Assembly: GCA_035385585.1 (NCBI GenBank) | Contig: DAOOKJ010000004.1 | Coordinates: 1-46,423, forward strand | Source: DAOOKJ01 sp035385585 | Lineage (GTDB): Bacteria; Patescibacteriota; Minisyncoccia; UBA6257 | Length of the DNA stretch: 46,423 nt | Reading direction: 5' to 3' | Translations under genes and position numbers: made by a program | The notes under the pieces: generated by a model | Seen by the model: only the letters and a program-made list of their open reading frames with translations | Database searches by the model: none | Told to the model about the DNA's origin: nothing | Shown: positions 13,987 through 23,900 of the stretch, piece by piece | Numbering within the stretch: position 1 is the stretch's first letter | Layout of the letters: the number at the start of each line of letters is the position of its first letter

Positions 13987-16110
13987 ATGTTTCTTAAACG
14001 AGTTATTATCAAAAATTTTAAATCCTTTTACAAAACCACTGTTTTAGATTTTCCTTCTAAAATTACCGCCATTGTTGGGCCTAATGGTTCTGGCAAATCA
14101 AATATTGTTGATGCTATTCGTTGGGCTTTAGGCGAACAGAGTTACAAAAACTTGCGAGTAGAATCAAGCGATGATTTAATTTTCACCAGCCCCCAGATAG
14201 CAGCCGGTTTTGCTGAAGTTGAATTAAATTTCGATAACAGCAAAAAACTATTTCCTCTGGATTTTTTAGAAGTGAGCATAGCCAGACGAATAGATAGACA
14301 AGGAGAAAGCAAATATTTTTTAAATAAAGAAGCCTCTAGGCTAAAAGATATTACTGAGATTACTGCTCAGGCAAAAATTGGAGTAAAAGGTTTTTCAATT
14401 ATTAATCAAGGTTCAGTAGAAGATATTTTAAGAGTTTCTTCTTTAGAAAGAAAATTGATGCTAGAGGAAAATTTGGGGCTCAAAAATTTAGAGATAAAAA
14501 AAGAAGAAGCGGAAAGAAAGCTTTCAAATTCACTCGTAAATTTGGATAAAGTCAAAGCCCAATTAGAAGAAATTACTCCTCATTTGAGGTTTTTAAAAAG
14601 ACAGGTAAAGAGATTCAATGAAAAGCAGCAAAACGAGAAAGAATTAAGAAACCTTCAACTTATTTATTTCACCAATTTTTATAAAGAACTTTTAAAAGAG
14701 AAAGAACCGCAGAAAATTAACTGTGAAAAAATTGAAGAAGAAATTAAAAATTTAGAAGCAGAAATATTAAAGGAGGAAAAAGAAATGGGGCTCTTGAAAG
14801 AATCACCAGATAAAGATTTAGAGGTTAAGATAAAAGAAATTACTAACAATCTTTTAGATAAGCAGAATGAGAAATTTAAAATTTTAGAAAAAATTAAAAC
14901 CGAAGAAAGAAATCCAAAAATTTCATCATCTATTTATAAAGCAGAGGAAAAAATTTCTTTTTTAGAGAAAAAACTCGAAGAACTGTTATTAGTTGAAGAT
15001 ATTATTGAGATTAAAAAAGGAATAGAAGAAATATTAAAAGAAATAAAGGAAATCCCTCAAAAAAATGAGTCTCTAGAAACAAAAAATGAGGAATTTAAAA
15101 ACCAACTTGATTTGCTTGAAAAAGAGATAGAAAAAGCAAGAGAAACGCTTTTTCGTCTTCAAGAAGAATTAAATCAGCAAACACAAAAATTTAGAGAAAA
15201 ATTTCAGTTTTTAGAGCAAAAAAGACAAAAAAAAGAAAAACTCCTAATATCGTTTAAGGAGGAAGAACTCAAAACTGAAAAATATAAATTAAAGTTTGAT
15301 GATTTTATCAGAAGATTGGAAGAAGAAGAAATAGCCTTAAAAGAAGTGGAAGAATATTTAAAAGAGGCCGAAGAAGAAGTTTTAGACAGTGTTGCCTTTG
15401 AAAGAAAAATTTGGCGCCTGAAAAGAGAAATATCAGAAGTAGGGGTAGTTGATGAAAATGTAATGAAGGAATATGAAGAAACAGAAGCAAGATATAATTT
15501 TTTAAGTTCTCAAATTAATGATTTAACCAAGGCAATTGAAGATTTAAAGAATTTAACCAGAAGATTAACTAAACAGATAGAAGAAGAGTTTTCTGCGGGA
15601 ATAAATGCCATTAACGAGGATTTCAGCCGTTATTTCAGGTTAATGTTTAAAGGTGGCTTAGCAAAATTAGTAGTTAAGAAAATTCAGAAACAAACGGTTG
15701 AGGAAATAAATTCAGAGAAAGAAACTTTAAATCAAACTGAAGAAAAAGAAACAGTTGAGGGAGTAGAAATTGTAGTTGACATTCCGAAAACAAAAATCAA
15801 AAATTTGGAAATTCTTTCTGGAGGAGAAAAAACCTTAACTGCAATTTCTTTGCTTTTTGCGATTGTCAATCAATCCGATCCACCCCTAGTAATAGTAGAT
15901 GAAATTGATGCCGCTTTAGATGAAGAAAACAGCCGGCGTTTTTCGGAAATTTTAAAAGAATTAAGCAAAAATACTCAGTTTATAATTGTCACTCATAATC
16001 GTTTAACAATGTCTGCTGCTCAGATTATTTATGGCGTTACTTTAAAAAACAATGTTTCCCAACTCCTCTCCATCAAATTAGAAGATTCTGAAAAAATTTT
16101 AGCCGAATAA
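13987..16110 (+). CDS. Short SMC-family ATPase lacking a hinge
   Basis: A 707-aa SMC-type protein against about 1150-1200 aa for normal bacterial SMC. The N-terminal head has RVIIKNFKSF and Walker A GPNGSGKSN (about 30-38), then family sequence such as DAIRWALGEQSYKNLR and the GFSIINQGSVEDIL region. A continuous Lys/Glu-rich coiled coil runs from about 165 to 540. The C-terminal head has the ABC signature ILSGGEKTLTA (about 610) and Walker B with D-loop LVIVDEIDAALDEENS (about 635). I see no globular Gly-rich hinge between the coils, so dimerisation must differ from canonical SMC. Both heads are in one frame, so this is not a broken gene. Chromosome organisation is the likely role; a RecN- or Rad50-like role is possible. 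Confidence 0.85.
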   Translation: MFLKRVIIKNFKSFYKTTVLDFPSKITAIVGPNGSGKSNIVDAIRWALGEQSYKNLRVESSDDLIFTSPQIAAGFAEVELNFDNSKKLFPLDFLEVSIARRIDRQGESKYFLNKEASRLKDITEITAQAKIGVKGFSIINQGSVEDILRVSSLERKLMLEENLGLKNLEIKKEEAERKLSNSLVNLDKVKAQLEEITPHLRFLKRQVKRFNEKQQNEKELRNLQLIYFTNFYKELLKEKEPQKINCEKIEEEIKNLEAEILKEEKEMGLLKESPDKDLEVKIKEITNNLLDKQNEKFKILEKIKTEERNPKISSSIYKAEEKISFLEKKLEELLLVEDIIEIKKGIEEILKEIKEIPQKNESLETKNEEFKNQLDLLEKEIEKARETLFRLQEELNQQTQKFREKFQFLEQKRQKKEKLLISFKEEELKTEKYKLKFDDFIRRLEEEEIALKEVEEYLKEAEEEVLDSVAFERKIWRLKREISEVGVVDENVMKEYEETEARYNFLSSQINDLTKAIEDLKNLTRRLTKQIEEEFSAGINAINEDFSRYFRLMFKGGLAKLVVKKIQKQTVEEINSEKETLNQTEEKETVEGVEIVVDIPKTKIKNLEILSGGEKTLTAISLLFAIVNQSDPPLVIVDEIDAALDEENSRRFSEILKELSKNTQFIIVTHNRLTMSAAQIIYGVTLKNNVSQLLSIKLEDSEKILAE

Positions 16111-16111
16111 T

Positions 16112-16140
16112 TTGCATTTTTTAAAAGAATGAGATAGAAT
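16112..16140 (+). promoter_or_regulatory. Promoter for the KH-domain gene
   Basis: TTGCAT (16112-16117), a 17-nt spacer and TAGAAT (16135-16140) form a good sigma-70-type promoter directly after the SMC stop. Transcription would start near 16147, just before the inverted repeat at 16149-16174. Confidence 0.6.
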
Positions 16141-16148
16141 TTAAATGT

Positions 16149-16174
16149 AACAGCTGGTGTGGTCGACAGCTGTT
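16149..16174 (+). promoter_or_regulatory. Inverted repeat in the KH-gene leader
   Basis: AACAGCTG (16149-16156) and CAGCTGTT (16167-16174) are perfect 8-bp inverted arms around a 10-nt spacer. The position, starting 2-3 nt after the predicted transcription start, fits either an operator or a 5' hairpin protecting the mRNA. Confidence 0.5.
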
Positions 16175-16204
16175 GAGTTTAAAAGTAAATTTAAAAAAGG
16201 AATT

Positions 16205-16519
16205 ATGGTTCAGGAAGCAGTGGATAAGCAGATTCTCGAGCTTATTGTGAAAAGTATCGTTAATCATCCAGATGAGGTAAAAATAGACAGAAAAGTGGAT
16301 GAAATGGGTGTTCTTTTGAATTTAAAGGTTCACCCGGAAGATATGGGACAAATAATTGGTCGCGGAGGTTCTATGTCAAGAGCCCTTAGAACTATTCTTA
16401 AGGTAGTAGGGGCTAAAAATCGGGCTCGGGTTAATCTGAAAATAGAAGAACCTCCAGTATCTGCTTCTTCTAAAGCAGAAAAGACTGCAGATGAAATTGT
16501 AGAAGACTTAAAAATATAA
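16205..16519 (+). CDS. khpA: KH-domain RNA-binding protein (KhpA-like)
   Basis: A 104-aa protein with one KH domain. The RNA-binding GXXG loop is IIGRGGSMSRALRT (about 59), preceded by LLNLKVHPEDMG. It resembles KhpA/YlqC, a small RNA chaperone often found near rpsP-rimM-trmD, and trmD indeed follows here. The ATG at 16205 gives the family-like start VQEAVDKQILELIVKSIV. An in-frame GTG at 16157 would add 16 residues but lies within the leader inverted repeat, so it is less likely. Compared with KhpA of about 76-80 aa, it has a short C-terminal tail (SASSKAEKTADEIVEDLKI). Confidence 0.85.
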   Translation: MVQEAVDKQILELIVKSIVNHPDEVKIDRKVDEMGVLLNLKVHPEDMGQIIGRGGSMSRALRTILKVVGAKNRARVNLKIEEPPVSASSKAEKTADEIVEDLKI

Positions 16520-16566
16520 TTTAGGTATCGGAAAAAGAATAAAGGCGACCAAGTTGCTTTTCTTTT

Positions 16567-16607
16567 AAAACTGCGGTATGATAAAATAATCAAACCGCAG
16601 TTTTTTT
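16567..16607 (+). terminator. Terminator-like hairpin abutting trmD, with a -10 box in its loop
   Basis: AAAACTGCGGT (16567-16577) pairs perfectly with ACCGCAGTTTT (16594-16604), followed by a T run (16601-16607), the form of an intrinsic terminator for the KH gene. The loop carries TGA-TAAAAT (hexamer 16582-16587), an extended -10 that would start transcription near 16594 and so omit the left arm. The trmD ATG begins at 16608, immediately after the last T. Confidence 0.7.
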
Positions 16608-17315
16608 ATGGCTCTTCGTTTTGATATTTTAACTATTTTTCCTCAAGCGTTTGAGAGTTATTTTAATTTATCTATTTTAAAACGAGCCCAGAAACAGGGA
16701 TTAGTTCAAATTAAAATTCATAATTTAAGAAAATGGAGCAAAGATAAACATCAATCAATTGATGATAAACCTTACGGGGGAGGAGCGGGGATGGTCTTTT
16801 TAGTTGAACCAATTTTTAAGGCAATAAAAGAAATAAAGAAAGAAAATAAGAATTCTAAAAAAAGAGTTATTTTATTTTCTTTAAGGGGAAAAACGTTGAA
16901 TCAAAAGGATTTAGAAAGATTAAAAAAATATCAGCATTTAATTTTAATTTGCCCCCATTATGAAGGAGTAGATGAAAGAGTAGCAAAGTATATTGCTGAT
17001 GAAAGTTTCTCAATCGGGGATTATATTTTGACAGGCGGAGAGTTGCCGGCCATGATTTTAGTTGATGGTATTACCCGTCTTATAAAAGGAGTAATAAGAA
17101 ACGAATCGCTAAAAGAAGAATCATTTAATAAAAACCTTAATAAAAGGGATAAAAATATTTACTATGAATACCCTCAATACTCAAGGCCAGAAGTATTTTA
17201 TCCCACCAAAGATAAAAAGGTTTGCTGGCGGGTGCCTAAAGTGTTATTATCCGGCAATCATAAGCACATTTCTCAGTGGCGAAAAGAAAACTTAAAGAAA
17301 GTGAAAAAGAATTAA
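16608..17315 (+). CDS. trmD: tRNA (guanine-37-N1)-methyltransferase
   Basis: A 235-aa TrmD, the SPOUT-family enzyme that methylates G37 next to the anticodon using S-adenosylmethionine and so prevents frameshifting. Family motifs are FDILTIFPQAFESYF at the N-terminus, DDKPYGGGAGMV (about 52), ICPHYEGVDERV (about 114), the knot segment SIGDYILTGGELPAM (about 136), and YSRPEVF (about 192) near the C-terminus. The length is typical. It starts directly after a terminator-like hairpin. The downstream small gene overlaps its stop by one base (TAATG). Confidence 0.95.
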   Translation: MALRFDILTIFPQAFESYFNLSILKRAQKQGLVQIKIHNLRKWSKDKHQSIDDKPYGGGAGMVFLVEPIFKAIKEIKKENKNSKKRVILFSLRGKTLNQKDLERLKKYQHLILICPHYEGVDERVAKYIADESFSIGDYILTGGELPAMILVDGITRLIKGVIRNESLKEESFNKNLNKRDKNIYYEYPQYSRPEVFYPTKDKKVCWRVPKVLLSGNHKHISQWRKENLKKVKKN

Positions 17316-17539
17316 TGACAAAAATCATTTTAAAAGTTAAAGGCAAGTATTTTGAGATTATAATCCAAAAAGGCGAAGATCTTTTAATTTCCCTTGACAA
17401 ATTTTTAAAAAAGAATAAAATAGATAAAAGTGAGATTGAGGACTTAAAGTTAGATTTTTCTTTAGAACAAAGTCTTATTTCAAAAAGAATAGTTTTAACC
17501 ATTGTAAAAACAATTAAGCTTTTAAACAAGGTCAGTTAA
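17315..17539 (+). CDS. Small hypothetical protein coupled to trmD
   Basis: A 74-aa protein that I do not recognise. It is Lys/Ile/Leu-rich and begins MTKIILKVKGKYFEIIIQK. The pattern suggests a short beta-hairpin followed by helices (GEDLLISLDKFLKKN, then KSEIEDLKLDF). No membrane segment or cysteine is present. The ATG overlaps the trmD stop as TAATG, a sign of translational coupling. A longer reading from an in-frame ATG at 17276 would overlap trmD by 40 nt and is less likely. The role is unknown. Confidence 0.6.
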   Translation: MTKIILKVKGKYFEIIIQKGEDLLISLDKFLKKNKIDKSEIEDLKLDFSLEQSLISKRIVLTIVKTIKLLNKVS

Positions 17540-17617
17540 ATTTTAGCCGATGTTTTTTAGATTGAAGATTTATATTAAACACTTTTACCTATCCTTTTAA
17601 AATAGGTTTGTCTTTTG

Positions 17618-17623
17618 TAGAAT
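17618..17623 (+). promoter_or_regulatory. Possible -10 box for rpoBC
   Basis: TAGAAT preceded by TTTTG lies 24 nt before the rpoB ATG. A -35 match is poor (TTTTAA at 17595-17600). A short CCTAT/ATAGG inverted repeat lies at 17588-17606. The 108-nt gap before rpoB holds nothing else recognisable. Confidence 0.3.
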
Positions 17624-17647
17624 TAGTAAATATTAATAATTTATTTA

Positions 17648-20600
17648 ATGAATAGTTCTTTAGAAATAAAGAATTTTTCCCGTTCTAAAATTAAAGGTTT
17701 AGAAATTCCAGGGTTAATTGATTTCCAATTGACTTCTTTCAATTGGTTCATAAAAGAAGGAATAAAAGAGGTGTTTGAAGAATTAACGCCTATTTTTGAT
17801 TATACCCAGAAGGAACTAAAATTAGAATTTGTTGACTATCATTTAGAGGAGCCGAAGTTAACGGAAAAACAAGCAAAAGAAAAAAAATTAAATTATGAGG
17901 CTTCTTTAAGAGTTAAGTTAAAAATCACAAATCTCAAAAATAATATTAACAAGGAACAAGAGGTATATTTTGGCGATATTCCGATAATGACCCCCCGTTC
18001 TACTTTTATTATTAATGGCATTGAAAAAGTTGTTATTTCTCAGATTATTCGCTCTCCTGGCGTGTATTTTAATTCAGTGAATTTTAGGGGAAAAAAACTT
18101 TTTGGCGCCAAAGTGATTCCTTCACGAGGAGCTTGGTTAGAGTTTGAAACCGATTCAGACGGCGCCATTGAAGTTAAAATAGATAGAAAGAGAAAAATAG
18201 CCGCAACTGAGTTATTAAAAATTTTTGGCCTAAAAACTAACGAAGATATTAAACTCATTTTTAAAGAAGAAAATTCAAATTATATTGAAGCAACTCTAAA
18301 GAAAACTTTTTCTGCTTCTCAGGAAGAAGCTTACATAGAGGTTTATCGCCGACTTAGACCAGGAGAGTTACCAACTTATGATAGTGCACGCGATTTAATT
18401 AATAATATGTTTTTCCGTTTAGACCGTTATGATTTAGCGAAAGTTGGTCGGTATAAAATAAACCAAAGATTAAATTTAAATAAAGATATTGGTCAAAGAA
18501 ATCTGGGATTAGATGATTTAATAGCTATTATTAAAGAGATTATTAGATTGAATAATGATCCAAAGGCTAAAGATGACGATATTGATCATTTGGGTAATCG
18601 ACGTTTAAGGGCAGTAGGAGAAATTTTACAGGATAGATTTAGAGTTGGTTTGACAAGAATGACAAGAACAATAAAAGATAGGATGGCCCAATTAGATCCT
18701 TTAACTCTGGCTCCGGGCGCCCTTATTAATCCGCGAGTTTTACTTAGTGCTTTTCGAGAATTTTTTAATGTCTCGCAGTTGTGTCAATTAATGAATCAAA
18801 TCAATTTACTTTCAGAATTAGAGCATAAAAGAAAAATTACTCCTATGGGTCCGGGCGGGTTGGTTCAAGAAAGGGCTGGAATCGATGTAAGGGATATTCA
18901 CCAAAGTCATTATGGCCGTTTGTGTCCTATTCAAACACCTGAAGGAAAAAATATTGGTTTAGTTTTAACCCTTTCCCTTTATGCTCGTTTAAACGAGTTT
19001 GGTTTCATTGAAACCCCGTATTTTAAGGTAAACAAAGGAGTGATAACTTTTGAGGTTATTTGGCTTAACGCCTTTGAGGAAAGTAAATATAAGATTGCTC
19101 ATGCGGGAATAGAACTTGACGAAAAAAGGAGAATAAAAGATGAGTGGGTCGGCGCCAGAATAAATTTAGAACCAACACTTCTAAGAAGGGAAGAAATTGA
19201 CTTAATTGATGTTTCTCCGCAACAGATTATTTCTGCCGCTGTTGGACTTATTCCTTTTTTAGAACACGATGAGTCTAATCGAGCCTTAATGGGTGCCAAT
19301 ATGCAACGTCAGGCAGTACCTTGTGTTAAATCCGTATCTCCCTTAGTTTCAACTGGCTTGGAAGAAAAATTGGCCCACGATGCTGGACAGTGCTTGATTT
19401 CCGAGATAGAGGGATTAGTGGAGGAGTCTGATGCGAATCATATAGTAATCAAAACTTTAAATGGGGAAAGAAAGAAATATGAATTAGTTTCTTTTGAAAG
19501 GAGTAATGAAAATACTTGTCTTTTGCAGAAACCGATAGTAAACAAGGGAGAGAAAATTTTAAAAGGTCAGGTTTTAGCCGATGGAGCGGCTACTCAAAAC
19601 GGAGCGGCGGCGTTAGGTCAAAATCTTTTAGTTGCCTTGATTCCTTTTTATGGCGCCAACTACGAAGATGCAATAGTTATCTCTGAGAGAGTTTTAAAAA
19701 ATGATCTCTTTACTTCTATCCATATTGAAGAATTTAATTGCGATGTAGTTGATACAAAATTAGGACCGGAAATCACCACTTATGATATACCTAATGTTTC
19801 GGAGGAGAAATTAAAAAATTTAGACGAAGAAGGAATTATAAGAATCGGAGCAGAGGTTAAAGCTGGTGATATTTTAGTCGGAAAAGTTTCACCAAAAGGT
19901 AGAGCAGATTTAACTCCTGAAGAAAGATTACTCCAGGCTATTTTTGGAGAAGAAACCAAAGACGTTAAAGACACTTCTTTGCTTTTGGAACCTTCAAGAG
20001 AAGGAAGAGTAATTAGAACAAAAATTTTATCAAGACAGGCTGGCGATAAATTAGATGTAGGAGTAATAAAAAAAATTAGCGTTGAGGTCGCTCAGTTAAG
20101 AAAACTTAGAACTGGCGATAAATTATCTGGCAGGCACGGAAATAAAGGTGTGATTTCAATGATTGTTCCTGAAGAAGATATGCCTTATTTAGAAGACGGA
20201 ACGCCAGTTGATATTGTTTTAAATCCTTTAGGGGTTGTTTCTCGAATGAATTTAGGTCAAATTTTCGAAATGCATTTAGGTTGGGCTGCTTCTAAATTAA
20301 AATATCGAGCAATTGTTCCATCTTTAGATGGTCCAACCTCTGAAGAAATTAAAGAAGAATTAATTAAAGCAGGTCTACCAGAAGACGGACATGTTGTTTT
20401 ATATAACGGCAAAACTGGCGAGCCTTTTGACAAAAAAGTGGGGGTTGGAATAATGTATTTGATGAAATTAGACCATATGGTTGAAGATATTATTCATATG
20501 AGAGCAGTTGGCCCCTATTCTCTAATTACTCAGCAACCTTTAGGTGGGCGAGCTCATTTTGGCGGACAAAGATTTGGAGAAATGGAAGTTTGGGCTTTAG

Positions 20601-20824
20601 AGGGTTATGGCGCCAGCTATGCTTTACAGGAAATGCTAACTATAAAGTCAGATGATGTTTTAGGCAGGGCTTCTGCTTATGAAGCAATTATTAATGGAGA
20701 AAAAATTAAGAATTTAAATATTCCCGCTGCCTTTAATGTCATTTTAAAAGAATTGCAATCATTGGCTTTGTCAATTAATCTAATCCATTCCCAAAATTCT
20801 TTCTCTAATCCAGAGAATGAGTAA
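17648..20824 (+). CDS. rpoB: RNA polymerase beta subunit
   Basis: A 1058-aa RpoB, short against about 1150-1340 in many bacteria because lineage-specific insertions are absent. The rifampicin-region context includes SQLCQLMNQINLLSELEHKR and GPGGLVQERAG. Other conserved stretches are SHYGRLCPIQTPEGKNIGL, GQNLLVALIPFYGANYEDA, RKLRTGDKLSGRHGNKGV and the C-terminal clamp sequence GGRAHFGGQRFGEMEVWALE. It forms the polymerase core with RpoC, encoded 114 nt downstream after a strong hairpin. In the rifampicin loop the usual Ser/His positions read QLCQLMNQINLLSELEHKRK, where other bacteria have a motif like [20 protein letters not shown]. Confidence 0.97.
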   Translation: MNSSLEIKNFSRSKIKGLEIPGLIDFQLTSFNWFIKEGIKEVFEELTPIFDYTQKELKLEFVDYHLEEPKLTEKQAKEKKLNYEASLRVKLKITNLKNNINKEQEVYFGDIPIMTPRSTFIINGIEKVVISQIIRSPGVYFNSVNFRGKKLFGAKVIPSRGAWLEFETDSDGAIEVKIDRKRKIAATELLKIFGLKTNEDIKLIFKEENSNYIEATLKKTFSASQEEAYIEVYRRLRPGELPTYDSARDLINNMFFRLDRYDLAKVGRYKINQRLNLNKDIGQRNLGLDDLIAIIKEIIRLNNDPKAKDDDIDHLGNRRLRAVGEILQDRFRVGLTRMTRTIKDRMAQLDPLTLAPGALINPRVLLSAFREFFNVSQLCQLMNQINLLSELEHKRKITPMGPGGLVQERAGIDVRDIHQSHYGRLCPIQTPEGKNIGLVLTLSLYARLNEFGFIETPYFKVNKGVITFEVIWLNAFEESKYKIAHAGIELDEKRRIKDEWVGARINLEPTLLRREEIDLIDVSPQQIISAAVGLIPFLEHDESNRALMGANMQRQAVPCVKSVSPLVSTGLEEKLAHDAGQCLISEIEGLVEESDANHIVIKTLNGERKKYELVSFERSNENTCLLQKPIVNKGEKILKGQVLADGAATQNGAAALGQNLLVALIPFYGANYEDAIVISERVLKNDLFTSIHIEEFNCDVVDTKLGPEITTYDIPNVSEEKLKNLDEEGIIRIGAEVKAGDILVGKVSPKGRADLTPEERLLQAIFGEETKDVKDTSLLLEPSREGRVIRTKILSRQAGDKLDVGVIKKISVEVAQLRKLRTGDKLSGRHGNKGVISMIVPEEDMPYLEDGTPVDIVLNPLGVVSRMNLGQIFEMHLGWAASKLKYRAIVPSLDGPTSEEIKEELIKAGLPEDGHVVLYNGKTGEPFDKKVGVGIMYLMKLDHMVEDIIHMRAVGPYSLITQQPLGGRAHFGGQRFGEMEVWALEGYGASYALQEMLTIKSDDVLGRASAYEAIINGEKIKNLNIPAAFNVILKELQSLALSINLIHSQNSFSNPENE

Positions 20825-20899
20825 CCCGCCCAAAATTGTGCACCTGCCCAAGTTTTTGCTTCGCAAAAATTTGGGCGGACAAGTCTAAATTTAGGCGGG
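20825..20899 (+). repeat. Nested hairpin between rpoB and rpoC
   Basis: GCCCAAGTTTTTGC (20846-20859) pairs with GCAAAAATTTGGGC (20863-20876) through 14 pairs, one of them G-U, around a TTC loop. The outer arms CCCGCC (20825-20830) and GGCGGG (20894-20899) can close around it. The CCCGCC arm begins right after the rpoB stop. There is no T run after the inner stem, so it is not a standard terminator. It may act in RNA processing or attenuation between the two subunits, or be a palindromic repeat. Confidence 0.7.
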
Positions 20900-20938
20900 C
20901 ATGAAGAAATTAAAAATTATTTGTTGTAAGTTAATTTT

Positions 20939-23900
20939 ATGTCTTATAGAATAAAAGAGATAGAACAAAAAGAAGCGGCTAAAACTGAAAAAATAATCAG
21001 CGATTTTGACGCTTTGCAGATTAAACTTGCTTCTCCTCAAGAAATGTTAGACTGGTCTTTTGGCGAAGTAACTAAAGCAGAAACTATTAATTATCGAACT
21101 CAGAAATCGGAAAAAGAAGGACTTTTCTCTGAACAAATTTTTGGTCCAGTTAAAGATTATGAATGTGCCTGTGGTAAATATAAAGGGATGAGATATAAAG
21201 GAGTAAAATGTGACCGTTGCGGTGTAGAAATTATTCATTCTTTATCAAGAAGAGAAAGAATGGGTCATATTGAATTAGCAGCACCAGTTACTCATATTTG
21301 GTTTTTAAGGAGCGTTCCTTCAAGGATAGGATTGATTTTAGATATCCCTCAGAATGCTCTAGAATCAGTGGTTTATTATAATGGTTATATTGTTGGTCAA
21401 GTTGATGAAGATGCTAAGAAAAAAGTTCTTCTTCAATTAGAAAAAGAATATCAAAGTAAAATAGAAAAAATAGAGAAAGAAAGCGGAGAGGAAAATAAAA
21501 AACAAACAAAGAAAAAAGAAGCAAAAATAAAATCTAAAGGATTGTCTGAAAGTCAAAGACAGGCAATAAAAGCGTTATCTGAGACAAAAGAGAAATTGAT
21601 CAATGAGCTATTAATGATAAAACCAAAAGCAGTTTTTTCCGAAGTTGATTATCTTGTTCTTTCAAAAAAATACGGCCATATTTTTACCGCTTCCACTGGC
21701 GCTGCTCCAGTTAAAAAATTGTTAGAAGAACTTAATCTTGAAGAACTTCAAAAGGAATTGCTTCAAACTTTGGAAAAGCAAAAGAGAAGAGGGCAGATAG
21801 AAACAAAGCTAATAAATAGATATCGTTTAGTTAGGGCATTTCTAAAATCCAAGATTAAACCAGAATGGATGATTCTAACAGTTTTGCCAGTTTTACCTCC
21901 TGACCTTCGACCAATGGTTCAACTGGAAGGCGGCAAGTTTGCTTCCTATGATTTAAATGATTTATATCGTCGAGTAATAAATCGCAATAATCGTTTAAAG
22001 AAACTAATAGAGTTAAAAGCGCCTGAGGTAATTGTAAAGAATGAAAAGAGGATGCTACAAGAAGCAGTTGATGCACTCCTGGATAATTCAATTAGAAAAG
22101 TAAGCAGTTCTACCCCAATGCATGCAGCCCAGCATCGGCCACTTCGTTCTTTGGCTGATCTTCTTTCTGGAAAACAAGGTCGTTTCCGTCAACACCTTTT
22201 AGGAAAAAGAGTAGATTATTCTGGTCGTTCAGTGATTGTAGTTGGTCCTGAATTAAAGATTGATGAATGCGGCGTCCCAAAAAAAATGGCTCTGGAAATT
22301 TTTAAGCCATTTGTGATTAATGAACTAATAAAAAGAGAAATCGTTCATAGTCCTAAAATGGCCAATCGTCTAATTGAGGAAGGGCCGGATATAGTTTGGG
22401 AGATTTTAGAGAACGTTGTGAAAGATAGATTAGTCCTTTTAAATCGAGCACCAACTCTTCATCGATTAAGTATTGAGGCTTTTAAACCAAAATTAGTCGA
22501 AGGGCTGGCTTTAAGAATACCGGCCTTGGTTTGCTTGCCTTTCAATGCGGATTTTGATGGCGACCAAATGGCGCTTCATTTACCCTTAACTGAGGAGGCT
22601 CAATTTGAGGCGAAATCAAGAATGCTATCTTCTTTGGGTATTCTAAAACCAGCTGATGGCGAGCCAGTAATGTTTCCTCGTTTGGATATGGTTCTAGGAA
22701 TTTATTGGCTGACAATGGATTTACCAATGCCAGAGGAGAAACAAATTAAAATGTTTGCTGACGAAAAAGAGGCACTTTTGGCTTATGATTTTAAAAAGAT
22801 TAGTCTCCACGATAAAATAAAAGTGAGAATCAATAAGCTTGATGGCGAAACTATAGAGACCACTGTTGGTCGCATAATTTTTAATGAGGTTTTACCTAAA
22901 GAAATCGGTTTTATTAATAATCAATTGAATTCAAAAGATTTAAAGAATCTAACTAGAGAGATTGTTGAGAGGGTAAAAGATTTTAAAGAAAGTGCCGAAA
23001 TTTTAAACAAGATGAAAGAACTTGGCTTCTTATATGCTACTTTATCTGGAATTTCTTGGAGTTATAGCGATTTGAAGATTCCAGGGGAAAAATATACGAT
23101 TATTAAAGAGGCCCAAAAGAGAGTTGAGGAAATTAATAAACAATACGACGAAGGGCTTCTGTCAGAAGATGAAAAGAAGGTTTTAATTCAATCAGAATGG
23201 CAACGGGCGACTAATTTGATTGCTGATTTAGTGCCAAAAAATTTAAAGCCGGATGATTCAGTTTTTGTAATGATTAATTCTGGGGCGAGGGCAAGTTGGA
23301 TGATAGCCTCTCAAATTATGGGAATGAAGGGATTGGTCGTTAATCCTAAAGGAGAATTAATAGAAATGCCAATTCTTTCTTCTCACCAAGAGGGTTTTAA
23401 TGTGTTGGAGTATTTTGCCGCTTCGCATGCTGGCAGAAAAGGTTTAGCCGATACTGCTTTAAAAACTTCTTTTGCTGGTTATTTAACTCGCCGTTTAGTT
23501 GACGTTAGCCACGAGATAATTATTAACAGTGACGATTGCGGAACAAAAAAGGGTCTATTAATAAGAAGGAAAGAAGTTGAAAATGAAGGAGAAAGTTTTG
23601 AAGATAAGATTTACGGCCGTTATGTTTTAGAAGATGTTAAAGACAAAAAAGGCAATGTTATTCTAAAGGCTAACAATCTCTTGGATTACGAATTGGCAAA
23701 AAAAATTGCTAAAAGTGAAGTAGAGGAAATTACAGTTCGCTCGCCTTTACATTGTCTAAATCGTTATGGTCTCTGTCAAAAATGTTATGGTTTAGATTTA
23801 GGTTGGAAAAAGCCAATTGAATTAGGTGAGGCAGTAGGAGTAGTAGCTGCTCAAGCAATTGGAGAACCAGGAACCCAATTAACCCTAAAAACTTTCCATT

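Noticed and set aside
13987..16110. SMC gene as a pseudogene
   Set aside because: Both head domains are in one intact frame with all ATPase motifs, so the short length is not due to a break.
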